From Collinsella sp. CAG:166 (GTDB lineage Bacteria; Actinomycetota; Coriobacteriia; Coriobacteriales; Coriobacteriaceae): 13,487 nucleotides of DNA. Every line of letters starts with the position of its first letter. Positions within the stretch are counted from its first letter, which is position 1. Of the stretch, positions 5,531-13,487 are shown in pieces. The stretch covers positions 1 to 13,487 of the forward strand of contig FR878607.1 in NCBI GenBank assembly GCA_000434535.1, given 5' to 3'. The notes beneath the pieces were generated by a model. The model saw only the letters and a list, made by a program, of their open reading frames with translations. It made no database searches and was not told the origin of the DNA. Position numbers and translations under genes: made by a program.

Positions 5531-6922
5531 ATGGCATATGACGATAGGGAGACCGGGCTGACGGTTGAGGACCGCGGCTCAAAGTTGGGTCTTCCCCAAA
5601 ACCAAGATGCAGAGGCCAATGTACTGGCCGCTATGCTGCTATCGCCCGAGGTGGTCGAAGAGGCCCAGGTCGAGCTGCAGCCCGATGACTTCTACCGGCC
5701 CATTCATAAGACCATCTATACCGCGATGGTCGATATGTACAACAGCCGCATTCCCATCGACTCCATCTCGCTCATCGATTACCTGCGAAGTATCAACAAG
5801 CTCGATGCCGTGGGCGGCGAAGCGTACATTTTGGAGTTGATGGGTCAGACCCTGTCGCTCGTCAACTGGCAGCACCATGCCGCCATCGTTCGCCGTGATT
5901 CGATGCTGCGTGAGCTGATCGGCGCCACCAACGAGATCAACGCGCTGGCCTATAACGCTCCCACCGATACCAAAGAGGTCGTGGAGCTAGCCGAGAGCAA
6001 ACTGCTCAAGGTTACGGCGCGTGAGGTCAAGTCGAGCTACAAGACGCTGACCGAGTTTATGGTCGAGGCCTATAACGAGGCCGAGGAAGTGTGCCAGGCC
6101 GGTGGCCAGGCTGCGGGCGTGCCCACGGGCTTCCCGTCGCTCGACCGCATGCTCATGGGCTTCCGCGAGGGTCAGCTCATCATCATCGGCGCCCGTCCTG
6201 CTGTAGGTAAGACGTCGTTCGCTCTGAACTTGGCACTTAACGCCGCCGCTGCGGGCTATACCGTCGGCTTCTTCTCGCTGGAGATGTCGGGCAAGGAAAT
6301 TGCCCAGCGTCTGATTTGCGCCTACGCCATGATCTCGATCAGTGACTTCCGCATGGGCCGCATTAGCCCCGAGCAGTGGGCCAATATCAACGAGGCCACG
6401 CAGACCTTGTCTAAGCTCGATATTCTGATTGACGATACGCCCGGCACCACAGTGACCGAGATTCGCGCCAAGAGCCGCCGCATGCTCCATAACAAGGAGA
6501 AGGCAATCATCATCCTGGACTACCTGCAGCTGGTGAGTCCTCCGCCGGGACGCCGCTCCGAGAGCCGTACCGTCGAGGTTTCGGAGATGTCGCGTGGTCT
6601 GAAGATCATGGCCAAGGAGCTCAAGATCCCGCTCATCGCGCTGTCGCAGCTCTCGCGTCAGGTCGAATCCCGTACCGGCAAGCGCCCGCAGCTTTCCGAC
6701 CTTCGTGAATCGGGCTCCATCGAGCAGGACGCCGATATCGTTATGTTCTTGGACCGCTCCGCCGACGAGGCCGAGGCCTCGCGCGACGATCGACCCGACG
6801 AGGGCGTTACGCGTATCGTCGTGGCCAAGAACCGTTCGGGCCCGATCGGCGACGTCGACCTGATGTTCCTGCCGGCATCCACCAAGTTCTATGAGCTTGA
6901 TGGGGCACATGCCGAGGAGTAG
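5531..6922 (+). CDS. dnaB: Replicative DNA helicase DnaB
   Basis: The 463-residue protein (from ATG 5531) has the DnaB N domain (LPQNQDAEANVLAAML near residue 21), a linker (about 150-190) and the RecA-type motor. Walker A is GARPAVGKTS (220-229), Walker B is IIILDYLQL (326-334), the PLIALSQLSRQVE motif follows, and KNRSGPIG near 433 holds the arginine finger. It unwinds DNA ahead of the fork as a hexamer. The length is normal and no intein is inserted. Two upstream in-frame ATGs (5519, 5525) are possible, but GAGGA at 5521-5525 sits correctly for 5531. The 150-bp upstream gap holds an extended -10 (TGATACTAT, 5489-5497) as a possible promoter. Confidence 0.96.
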   Translation: MAYDDRETGLTVEDRGSKLGLPQNQDAEANVLAAMLLSPEVVEEAQVELQPDDFYRPIHKTIYTAMVDMYNSRIPIDSISLIDYLRSINKLDAVGGEAYILELMGQTLSLVNWQHHAAIVRRDSMLRELIGATNEINALAYNAPTDTKEVVELAESKLLKVTAREVKSSYKTLTEFMVEAYNEAEEVCQAGGQAAGVPTGFPSLDRMLMGFREGQLIIIGARPAVGKTSFALNLALNAAAAGYTVGFFSLEMSGKEIAQRLICAYAMISISDFRMGRISPEQWANINEATQTLSKLDILIDDTPGTTVTEIRAKSRRMLHNKEKAIIILDYLQLVSPPPGRRSESRTVEVSEMSRGLKIMAKELKIPLIALSQLSRQVESRTGKRPQLSDLRESGSIEQDADIVMFLDRSADEAEASRDDRPDEGVTRIVVAKNRSGPIGDVDLMFLPASTKFYELDGAHAEE

Positions 6923-6949
6923 GACAGGCGCCCGTTGCACGGGTATACT
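6921..6949 (+). promoter_or_regulatory. Candidate promoter for purA
   Basis: AGGACA (6921-6926) overlaps the dnaB stop codon and TATACT (6944-6949) follows with 17-bp spacing. The -10 is nearly ideal and the -35 keeps GACA. It would give a purA leader of about 60 nt. Confidence 0.6.
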
Positions 6950-7015
6950 GGGAATGTTTTGTGCTTCTGCGTGCCGGCATGGCGCGTAGACAGGCCATGA
7001 ATGTAAGGAGTAAAC

Positions 7016-8302
<1,287 letters not shown>

Positions 8303-8324
8303 TCGGGACTATTTGGTTATTGCG

Positions 8325-8366
8325 ATATACCCCTTTGCAGCCCGGACGGGCGGCCGAGGGGTATAT
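8325..8366. terminator. Perfect 10-bp hairpin between purA and purD
   Basis: ATATACCCCT (8325-8334) pairs perfectly with AGGGGTATAT (8357-8366). The 22-base interior itself contains GCCC/GGGC. Only a weak T stretch follows (TATATTTGCTT), so it may be a poor terminator, an mRNA processing site or a regulatory element of the purD leader. Confidence 0.45.
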
Positions 8367-8420
8367 TTGCTTGCAAAGGGCTCGCGCGGAGCGGGCCGTT
8401 AATCCATAGAGGAGGCACCC

Positions 8421-9725
8421 TTGAAGGCGGACACTCAAACCATCGACATCCTGTTGTTGGGCAGCGGCGGCCGTGAGCATGCTTTGGCAGCCAAGCTCGC
8501 AGCATCACCGCGCGCCGGCAAGCTCTACATTGCGCCGGGTAACGGCGGCACCGCGAGCTGCGGCGAGAACGTTGTTCTCGACGATTGCGATCCTGCGGCC
8601 GTGGCGGCGTTTGCGCAGAGCCACGGATGCGGACTCGTGGTAATTGGCCCCGAGGCTCCGCTCGTGGTGGGCGTGGCCGACGCCGTGCGTGCGGCGGGTA
8701 TTCCGTGCTTTGGCCCGGGTGCCGAGGGCGCCCAGATGGAGGGCTCCAAGCTGTTCTCTAAGCAGCTCATGGAGCGTGCGGGCATTCCGACGGCAGCCTA
8801 CGGCTCGTTTACCGACGAGGCTTCGGCTCTCGCCTACGTGCGCGAGCAGGGCGCCCCGCTGGTCGTGAAGGCCGACGGCCTTGCCGCGGGCAAGGGCGTT
8901 ATCGTGGCAACCGAGCTTGCGCAGGCCGAGGAGGCCGTGCGCGAGTGCTTTGGCGGCACCTTTGGCGATGCCGGCAATACCGTGGTCATCGAGGAGATGC
9001 TGACCGGTCCCGAGTGCTCGCTGCTGGCCTTTACCGACGGCAAGACCGTGCGCCCCATGGCCACCTCGCAGGACCACAAGCGCGCGCTCGAGGGCGACAA
9101 GGGCCCCAACACCGGCGGCATGGGCGTCTACAGCCCGGTGCCCATCGTGACTGACGAGGAGCACGCCACCATGGTGAAGGTCATGGAGCAGACCGTGGCC
9201 GAGCTCGCTGCCGAGGGTATCGACTACCGCGGCTGCCTGTATGGCGGCTTTATGCTCACTCCCGCCGGCCCCAAGGTGCTGGAGTTTAACGCCCGCTTTG
9301 GTGATCCCGAGACTCAGGTCGTGCTCCCGCGCCTTAAGAACGACCTGGTCGAGGTCATGCTGGCTTGTGCCAACTGCGAGCTCGATCAGATTGAGCTCGA
9401 CTGGCGCGACGAGTGGGCCGTGGCCGTTGTCCTGACGAGCGCGGGCTATCCCGGCAGCTACGAGAAGGGCAAGGTCATCACCGGTATCGCCGATGCCGAG
9501 GCCATGGAGAACGTGACCGTGTACCACGCGGGCACTGCCGTGGTGGACGGCCAGCTCGTGACCAATGGTGGCCGCGTGCTTGCCGTGACCGCTCTGGGCG
9601 ACACGTTCGAGAACGCTCGCAACCTTGCCTACGAGGCCTGCGAGAAGATTGATTTTGAGGGCAAGACCCTGCGCCACGACATCGGCCTGCGTGCGCTGCG
9701 CGGCCGCGACGCCTGGGATGCCTAA
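8421..9725 (+). CDS. purD: Phosphoribosylamine-glycine ligase (GAR synthetase)
   Basis: The 434-residue ATP-grasp ligase forms glycinamide ribonucleotide from phosphoribosylamine, glycine and ATP, the second step of de novo purine synthesis. The N domain begins ILLLGSGGREHA (10-21). The ATP-grasp core shows VVKADGLAAGKGV, the segment ATSQDHKRALEGDKGPNTGG, and FNARFGDPETQ with metal-binding residues. The C-terminal domain ends GLRALRGRDAWDA. The start is TTG at 8421, fixed by AGAGGAGG five bases upstream; no ATG is available nearby. Length is standard. The Nudix gene follows after about 20 bp and is probably co-transcribed. Confidence 0.97.
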   Translation: MKADTQTIDILLLGSGGREHALAAKLAASPRAGKLYIAPGNGGTASCGENVVLDDCDPAAVAAFAQSHGCGLVVIGPEAPLVVGVADAVRAAGIPCFGPGAEGAQMEGSKLFSKQLMERAGIPTAAYGSFTDEASALAYVREQGAPLVVKADGLAAGKGVIVATELAQAEEAVRECFGGTFGDAGNTVVIEEMLTGPECSLLAFTDGKTVRPMATSQDHKRALEGDKGPNTGGMGVYSPVPIVTDEEHATMVKVMEQTVAELAAEGIDYRGCLYGGFMLTPAGPKVLEFNARFGDPETQVVLPRLKNDLVEVMLACANCELDQIELDWRDEWAVAVVLTSAGYPGSYEKGKVITGIADAEAMENVTVYHAGTAVVDGQLVTNGGRVLAVTALGDTFENARNLAYEACEKIDFEGKTLRHDIGLRALRGRDAWDA

Positions 9726-9746
9726 AATCCGAGAGGAATGAGACGG

Positions 9747-10442
9747 ATGGACGAGAAGAACGAAGAGCTCGTGGACGCGCAGATCGTCGAGGAGGACAGC
9801 CGTGTGTATGGGCACGCCGAGGGCGAGCCCGGCGGCGAGGTCGCTGACGAGCCGGTGCTGGTGCTGGGCGATGACGACCCGCACGATGCCGAGCTGCACG
9901 AGAAGATTCTTTCGGAGGAGTGCGCCTGGAAAGGCAAGATCCTCGACGTCCACCGTCTTGAGGTTGAGCTGCCCAACGGTCACCGCAGCGCCCGCGATAT
10001 CGTTCGCCATCCGGGTGCGGCGGCCGTTGTGGCACTGACCGAGAGCGGCAAGATCGTACTGGTGCGTCAGTACCGCACCGCCATCGACCGCGTGACGGTC
10101 GAGATTCCCGCCGGCAAGCTCGATCCAGGCGAGGATCCGCTCGATTGCGCTAAGCGCGAGCTGCACGAGGAGACGGGCTTTAGGGCCGGTCGCATTCGCT
10201 TTTTGACGTCGATTGTCACGTCCTGCGGTTTTTGCGATGAGATCATCCACATCTACTTGGCTACCAAGCTCGAGTTTGATGCGCCCAACCCCGATGATGA
10301 TGAGTTTGTCAACGTGGACCTGGTGCCGCTGCACGAGCTGATCGACGCCGTACTCGACGGCAAGATCGAGGATGCCAAGACTGTCGTGGGCGCCTTAGCT
10401 TGCGACAGCATCGCGCACCGCTTGAGTGGAACTGATCTTTAA
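9747..10442 (+). CDS. Nudix hydrolase, ADP-ribose pyrophosphatase-like
   Basis: The 231-residue protein has a complete Nudix box at 123-145 (starting GKLDPGE, ending RELHEETGF). The preceding VEIPAGK is typical of ADP-ribose pyrophosphatases, and AVVALTESGKIVLVRQYR (93-110) fits that subfamily. The expected reaction is ADP-ribose to AMP and ribose-5-phosphate; the substrate is inferred from similarity. Residues 1-55 are an acidic, probably disordered extension not found in the minimal family. GAGAGGA at 9731-9737 sets the start at ATG 9747, since the in-frame ATG at 9738 abuts the ribosome binding site. The last 33 codons (10342-10442) are repeated immediately downstream as a diverged copy. 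Confidence 0.85.
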   Translation: MDEKNEELVDAQIVEEDSRVYGHAEGEPGGEVADEPVLVLGDDDPHDAELHEKILSEECAWKGKILDVHRLEVELPNGHRSARDIVRHPGAAAVVALTESGKIVLVRQYRTAIDRVTVEIPAGKLDPGEDPLDCAKRELHEETGFRAGRIRFLTSIVTSCGFCDEIIHIYLATKLEFDAPNPDDDEFVNVDLVPLHELIDAVLDGKIEDAKTVVGALACDSIAHRLSGTDL

Positions 10443-10592
10443 AAGCGAGGGCGACCCTGGGACAAACTCGACGCCGTGCTCGACGGCAAGATCGAAGACG
10501 CCAAGACCGTCGTAGGCGCACTTGCCTGCGACAGCATCGCGCACCGCCTTGGGGGCGCGGAGCTTTAACGAGTGGGGATAGCCCTGGGACAA
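10342..10592 (+). repeat. Diverged tandem duplication (about 126 bp) of the Nudix gene tail
   Basis: Unit 1 runs from 10342 to about 10467, unit 2 from 10468 to about 10592. The coding parts (10342-10442 and 10468-10568) are both 101 bp with no indel and match at 84 of 101 bases. The post-stop parts also align and both end in CCCTGGGACAA (10455-10465 and 10582-10592). Of 13 changed codons, 10 are synonymous and the other three are mild changes in the last residues. Confidence 0.9.
10468..10568 (+). pseudogene. Orphan 3' fragment of a second Nudix gene
   Basis: It encodes DAVLDGKIEDAKTVVGAL, continues ACDSIAHRLGGAEL and then stops, matching the end of the upstream Nudix protein except for S/G, T/A and D/E near the terminus. 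It has no start codon with a ribosome binding site. It is in the same frame as the full gene, with no other stop between 10442 and 10566. The synonymous pattern of change shows it diverged as part of a working gene, not as a decaying copy. Confidence 0.75.
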
Positions 10593-10619
10593 GTACTACT
10601 GATTGCTTTGTCCCAGGGC
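10581..10619 (+). terminator. Hairpin terminator after the Nudix region
   Basis: GCCCTGGGACAA (10581-10592) pairs over 12 bp with TTGTCCCAGGGC (10608-10619). T content after the stem is modest (CTTACGTTGCT). The left arm alone also occurs at 10455-10465 after the first Nudix stop, without its partner. Confidence 0.5.
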
Positions 10620-10650
10620 CTTACGTTGCTGATATTTCTTTGAGGATCAC

Positions 10651-11712
10651 ATGCTGAAGAGGTTTCTTTCGTACTACAAGCCCCAGATGGGGCTTTTTGT
10701 TGCTGATACTGTTTGTGCTCTGGTGCTTGCCGCCATTGACCTGGCGTTCCCCATTATTCTGCGCAATTTGACCGGTGGGCTGTTTACTCAGGGTCAGGCT
10801 GCCATTATGCAGGCGCTCGGCATGATCGCGGTGGGCTTGGTGTTGATGTATGCCGTCCGCTGCGCCTGCCGCTACTTTGTGAGCTATTGGGGCCACGTGA
10901 TGGGCGCGCGCATGGAGTCCAAGATGCGCGAGGACCTGTTCGACCAGTATGAGCGCTTTAGCTTTGCGTACTTCGACCGCAACAGCTCGGGCGACATGAT
11001 GAGCCGCGTGGTCAACGACCTGTTCGATATCTGCGAGGCGGCGCACCACGTGCCCGAGTGGATCATCATCTGCGGCATCGAGATTATCGGCTCGTTTGTG
11101 ATTCTCTTTACCATCGCCCCGGTGCTGGCGCTCGCCATGGCCGTGGTGACGGCGGCGTTTGCGGTCATCATGTTTTGGCAGAACATGCGCATGCGCGAGG
11201 TCTTTAGCGACAACCGCAAAAAAATCAGCGGCATCAATGCGCAGCTGCAGGATTCGCTGGCGGGCATGCGCGTGGTCAAGAGCTTTGCCAATGAGGAGAC
11301 CGAACGCTTCAAGTTCCGCGCCTCCAACAATCGCTATCTTTCGTCCAAGGAGAACATGTATCACGCCATGGGCGTCTATACCGCGACGTATGGCCTGCTC
11401 TCGGGTGTGCTCTATGTGATCGTGGTGCTGCTGGGCGGCTGGCTGGTCGCCCAGGGACAGCTGCAGGCGGTCGATATGGCGACCTTCGCGCTCTACATTT
11501 CGCTGTTCTGCACGCCGCTCGAGACACTCGTCAATTCGGCCGAAACGTATCAGAAGGCTATCGCCGGCTTTAAGCGTATGGACGAGGTGCTCTCGACCGC
11601 GCCGGATATCCAGGACAAGCCGGGCGCCACGGATCTGCAGGTGACTGCCGGCGCCGTGGAGTATCACGACGTGTGCTTTAAGCGCCGTGGAGTATCACGC
11701 CGTGTGCTTTAA
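10651..11712 (+). CDS. ABC exporter, membrane-domain part (frameshifted)
   Basis: The 353-residue frame encodes the six-helix transmembrane domain of a type IV (MsbA/multidrug-like) exporter. Hydrophobic segments lie at about 15-37, 53-78, 136-158, 159-178, 250-272 and 280-300, and the cytoplasmic coupling region includes YFDRNSSGDMMSRVVND (108-124). Residues 334-343 already begin the nucleotide-binding domain (AGAVEYHDVCF). A 31-bp tandem duplication then shifts the frame and adds the foreign tail KRRGVSRRVL. Without it this gene and the next frame make one 590-residue half-transporter of normal length. GAGGA lies 4 bases before the ATG. Substrate unknown. As written it cannot bind ATP alone; the break may be an assembly error. 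Confidence 0.85.
   Translation: MLKRFLSYYKPQMGLFVADTVCALVLAAIDLAFPIILRNLTGGLFTQGQAAIMQALGMIAVGLVLMYAVRCACRYFVSYWGHVMGARMESKMREDLFDQYERFSFAYFDRNSSGDMMSRVVNDLFDICEAAHHVPEWIIICGIEIIGSFVILFTIAPVLALAMAVVTAAFAVIMFWQNMRMREVFSDNRKKISGINAQLQDSLAGMRVVKSFANEETERFKFRASNNRYLSSKENMYHAMGVYTATYGLLSGVLYVIVVLLGGWLVAQGQLQAVDMATFALYISLFCTPLETLVNSAETYQKAIAGFKRMDEVLSTAPDIQDKPGATDLQVTAGAVEYHDVCFKRRGVSRRVL
11651..11712 (+). repeat. 31-bp tandem duplication splitting the ABC exporter
   Basis: Copy 1 (11651-11681) and copy 2 (11682-11712) differ at one base (A at 11669, C at 11700; Asp versus Ala codon). Because 31 is not a multiple of 3, the reading frame changes and a stop arises at 11710-11712. Confidence 0.95.
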
Positions 11713-12454
11713 CTACGAGGATGTTGAGCTGGGCGAGGGCGATGCCGACGAGCGTCCCGTTATCGACCATATGGACCTGTCCATCAAGCCCGGGCAGACC
11801 ATCGCTTTGGTTGGCCCTTCGGGCGGTGGCAAGTCCACGACCTGTTCGCTGCTGCCGCGCTTTTATGACGTGGCTGCCGGATCCATTAGCATCGACGGCC
11901 AAGACGTGCGCGATGTGACGCAGCAGAGCCTGCGCCGTGCCATCGGCCTGGTGCAGCAGGATGTCTATCTGTTTGACGGTACGATTGGCGAGAACATCGC
12001 CTACGGCAAGCCGGGCGCTACAGCGGAAGAGATCGCCGAGGCCGCCCGTCGCGCCAACATCGATGCCTTTATCGAGTCGCTTCCACAGGGCTACGACACC
12101 GTGGTGGGCGAGCGTGGCAGCCGTCTTTCGGGCGGACAGAAGCAGCGTGTTGCCATCGCGCGCGTGTTTCTCAAGAACCCCAAGATCCTGATCTTGGACG
12201 AGGCGACGAGTGCTTTGGATAACGAGAGCGAGGAGGCGGTCCAGGAGTCGCTCGAAGAGCTGGCACGCGGCCGTACCACAATCATCATCGCCCACCGTCT
12301 TTCGACCATTAAGCATGCTGACGAGATTGCGACCGTTGAGCATGGTCGCGTTGTGGAACGTGGCACGCATGAACAGCTTCTCGCCCGTGGCGGCACCTAT
12401 GCCCGTTACTATCGAATGCAGTTCGAAGGTGCGCGTGCGCACGAGCTCGACTGA
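11687..12454 (+). CDS. ABC exporter, ATP-binding part (frameshifted)
   Basis: This 255-residue frame holds a complete nucleotide-binding domain: Walker A GPSGGGKST (43-51), Q-loop at LVQQDVYLFD (88-97), signature RLSGGQKQR (146-154), Walker B ILILDEATSALD (167-178) and switch His in IIAHRLST (200-207). All catalytic residues are present. The apparent start, GTG at 11687, lies inside the duplicated segment and has no ribosome binding site, so independent translation is doubtful. It is the C-terminal half of the exporter that begins at 10651. The unknown membrane protein gene follows after 19 bp and is probably in the same operon. Confidence 0.85.
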   Translation: MEYHAVCFNYEDVELGEGDADERPVIDHMDLSIKPGQTIALVGPSGGGKSTTCSLLPRFYDVAAGSISIDGQDVRDVTQQSLRRAIGLVQQDVYLFDGTIGENIAYGKPGATAEEIAEAARRANIDAFIESLPQGYDTVVGERGSRLSGGQKQRVAIARVFLKNPKILILDEATSALDNESEEAVQESLEELARGRTTIIIAHRLSTIKHADEIATVEHGRVVERGTHEQLLARGGTYARYYRMQFEGARAHELD

Positions 12455-12473
12455 TTGATATGACAGGAAGTTT

Positions 12474-12905
12474 ATGGCTGACAAGAACCCTTTGACTCCG
12501 GAAGAAGTGACGGAGTTATTCTCCGAAATCGATGCATCCGGTGTCTTGGATCCCACGCTTGCCAAAAAGCGAACCGAGCGCATGCGTGAGAAGGAGGCTG
12601 CGGCCAAGCGCGGTGACAAAGCTGCGCTAGCGCAGCTGCGCAGCGAGGACCGCGCGAGCCAGGCAAAACATATCGACCCGCTGTCCGAGGACGATCCTTC
12701 GGGTTCGCAGGTGAGTCATACCATTACGAAGACCGCGATGGCCGTGGTCATTGGTATTTTGGTGCTGATCGTGGGCATGCAGATTGGCTACGGCGTGATG
12801 CGTCGTCTGAACACCGCCAACTTGTCCGAGAGCGTTTCGGTCGATACCGTCTCGACTGCGCTCAAGGGTGGACTTGAATGGGGTAACGGCTTTACGCAGC
12901 CTTGA
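12474..12905 (+). CDS. Unknown single-pass membrane protein, N-terminal part (frameshifted)
   Basis: I do not recognise the family. The 143-residue frame starts at ATG 12474 behind ACAGGAAG. It has a charged, probably helical cytoplasmic region (1-85) rich in Lys, Arg, Glu and Ala, then one membrane helix at about 87-109 (TAMAVVIGILVLIVGMQIGY). An extracellular segment begins after RR at 110-111. The frame ends GNGFTQP because a 28-bp tandem duplication shifts it; removing that joins it to the frame ending at 13467 and gives one 321-residue protein. It stands 19 bp after the ABC exporter, so a link to that exporter is possible but unproven. Confidence 0.7.
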   Translation: MADKNPLTPEEVTELFSEIDASGVLDPTLAKKRTERMREKEAAAKRGDKAALAQLRSEDRASQAKHIDPLSEDDPSGSQVSHTITKTAMAVVIGILVLIVGMQIGYGVMRRLNTANLSESVSVDTVSTALKGGLEWGNGFTQP

Positions 12906-13467
12906 GTGGGGCAACGGCTTTACGCAGTTCCCGCTCGACTTTACCGTCGATGAAGCCGATGAGCGTACGGGCACGGTCGAGGTGACGGTGTTGGACACAT
13001 CGTCTGCCAACGAGCTCGAGCTGCTGTCCAACGGGCAGATCCAGGCCGCGGCACTTGCGACCAATGCGCTGCTCAACGATAAAATCGACCGCGTGGTGTA
13101 TAACGTTCACGCCTATATCGACGAGGATAGCAACATTCAGCACGATTCCTTCTTTGGCATGTTTCCCGCCCAGGGCCACCAGAGCGCCATCCTGACGTTC
13201 GTGTGGACCAAGAGCTCATCCAACGCCACGAATATCGACTGGAAGATGCGCATCGTGAGTATGGATGACACCATCGCCGAGCGCATTCAAAAACAGGTGA
13301 ACTCGGTGTCGTCGTTGATTGAGGACCCGGTGGTGAGCCAGACCAAGATTGACGAGGAAAAGGACGAACGTGACCTGGAACATCGTCTGCATGGCCGCGA
13401 GATTTTCCGTGGCGGCAAGCCCGATCGCTCACCGTCCGATCTGCTGGAACAGGACAAGAAAAAGTAA
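12868..13467 (+). CDS. Unknown single-pass membrane protein, C-terminal part (frameshifted)
   Basis: This frame continues the protein beginning at 12474. True continuity starts at the second copy of LEWGNGFTQ, followed by FPLDFTVDEADERTGTVEV. The predicted extracellular domain (about 170 residues) mixes beta-strand-like and helical stretches (NDKIDRVVYNVHAYIDED, then SAILTFVWTK, then WKMRIVSMDD) and ends in a charged Lys/Glu/Arg-rich tail to DKKK. No catalytic motif or cysteine pattern is apparent. The apparent GTG start at 12868 reads out-of-frame codons through the first copy and has no ribosome binding site, so it is not a genuine start. Confidence 0.65.
   Translation: MDLNGVTALRSLEWGNGFTQFPLDFTVDEADERTGTVEVTVLDTSSANELELLSNGQIQAAALATNALLNDKIDRVVYNVHAYIDEDSNIQHDSFFGMFPAQGHQSAILTFVWTKSSSNATNIDWKMRIVSMDDTIAERIQKQVNSVSSLIEDPVVSQTKIDEEKDERDLEHRLHGREIFRGGKPDRSPSDLLEQDKKK
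12873..12927 (+). repeat. 28-bp-offset tandem duplication splitting the membrane protein gene
   Basis: Copies of 27 bp at 12873-12899 and 12901-12927 are separated by one base. They encode the same LEWGNGFTQ and differ at two bases, both synonymous (GAA/GAG and GGT/GGC). The 28-bp shift creates the stop at 12903-12905. Confidence 0.95.
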
Positions 13468-13487
13468 GACGCCATCATCCCGCGTGA

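Noticed and set aside
8505..10334. A 609-codon minus-strand frame opposite purD and the Nudix gene
   Set aside because: It is antisense to two confident genes and arises from their codon bias; its His/Leu/Ala-rich product matches no family.
11687..12454. The ATP-binding frame as a separate, stand-alone ABC ATPase gene
   Set aside because: Its start lies inside a 31-bp duplication with no ribosome binding site, and removing the duplication fuses it exactly in frame with the membrane domain.

Overview
The window looks like chromosomal DNA from a high-GC Gram-positive of the Coriobacteriia, most likely Collinsella or a close relative. The evidence is indirect: GC-rich third codon positions, TTG starts behind strong Shine-Dalgarno sequences, the rpsF-ssb-rpsR-rplI / dnaB / purA order, and an AbiEi/DUF559-type protein of a kind common in that group. 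The genus is an inference and no marker was compared.

Layout, left to right. (1) Minus strand, 1-1413: a secreted bactofilin-like beta-repeat protein cut by the window edge, and a TRIC/UPF0126 membrane channel. (2) 1549-2812: a single plus-strand gene for a PD-(D/E)XK (DUF559-like) nuclease with an AbiEi-like front part. It is bracketed by two 63-bp palindromic repeats in opposite orientation, giving a cassette-like unit. (3) 2848-3156, minus strand: two serine tRNAs (GGA, CGA), each followed by an intrinsic terminator, with a good promoter in front of the pair. (4) 3517-5377: the ribosomal and replication operon rpsF-ssb-rpsR-rplI, with a candidate promoter, a leader hairpin, an intercistronic hairpin and a strong terminator. 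(5) 5531-9725: dnaB, purA (own promoter) and purD, covering replicative helicase and purine synthesis. (6) 9747-13467: an ADP-ribose-pyrophosphatase-like Nudix gene, an ABC exporter and an unknown single-pass membrane protein.

The last 2.6 kb has a striking pattern. Three tandem short duplications, at 10342-10592 (about 126 bp), 11651-11712 (31 bp) and 12873-12927 (28-bp offset), lie about 1.2-1.3 kb apart. Their copies differ by point changes that are mainly synonymous. The second and third break their genes by frameshift. Removing 31 and 28 bp restores single frames of exactly 590 and 321 codons. The first leaves an extra Nudix tail after the real stop. The simplest reading is strain-variant contig ends joined without merging, i.e. 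an assembly artefact. A real alternative is a set of recombination scars between diverged strains.

The two points most worth following are the nuclease cassette with its palindromic flanks, and these three duplications.
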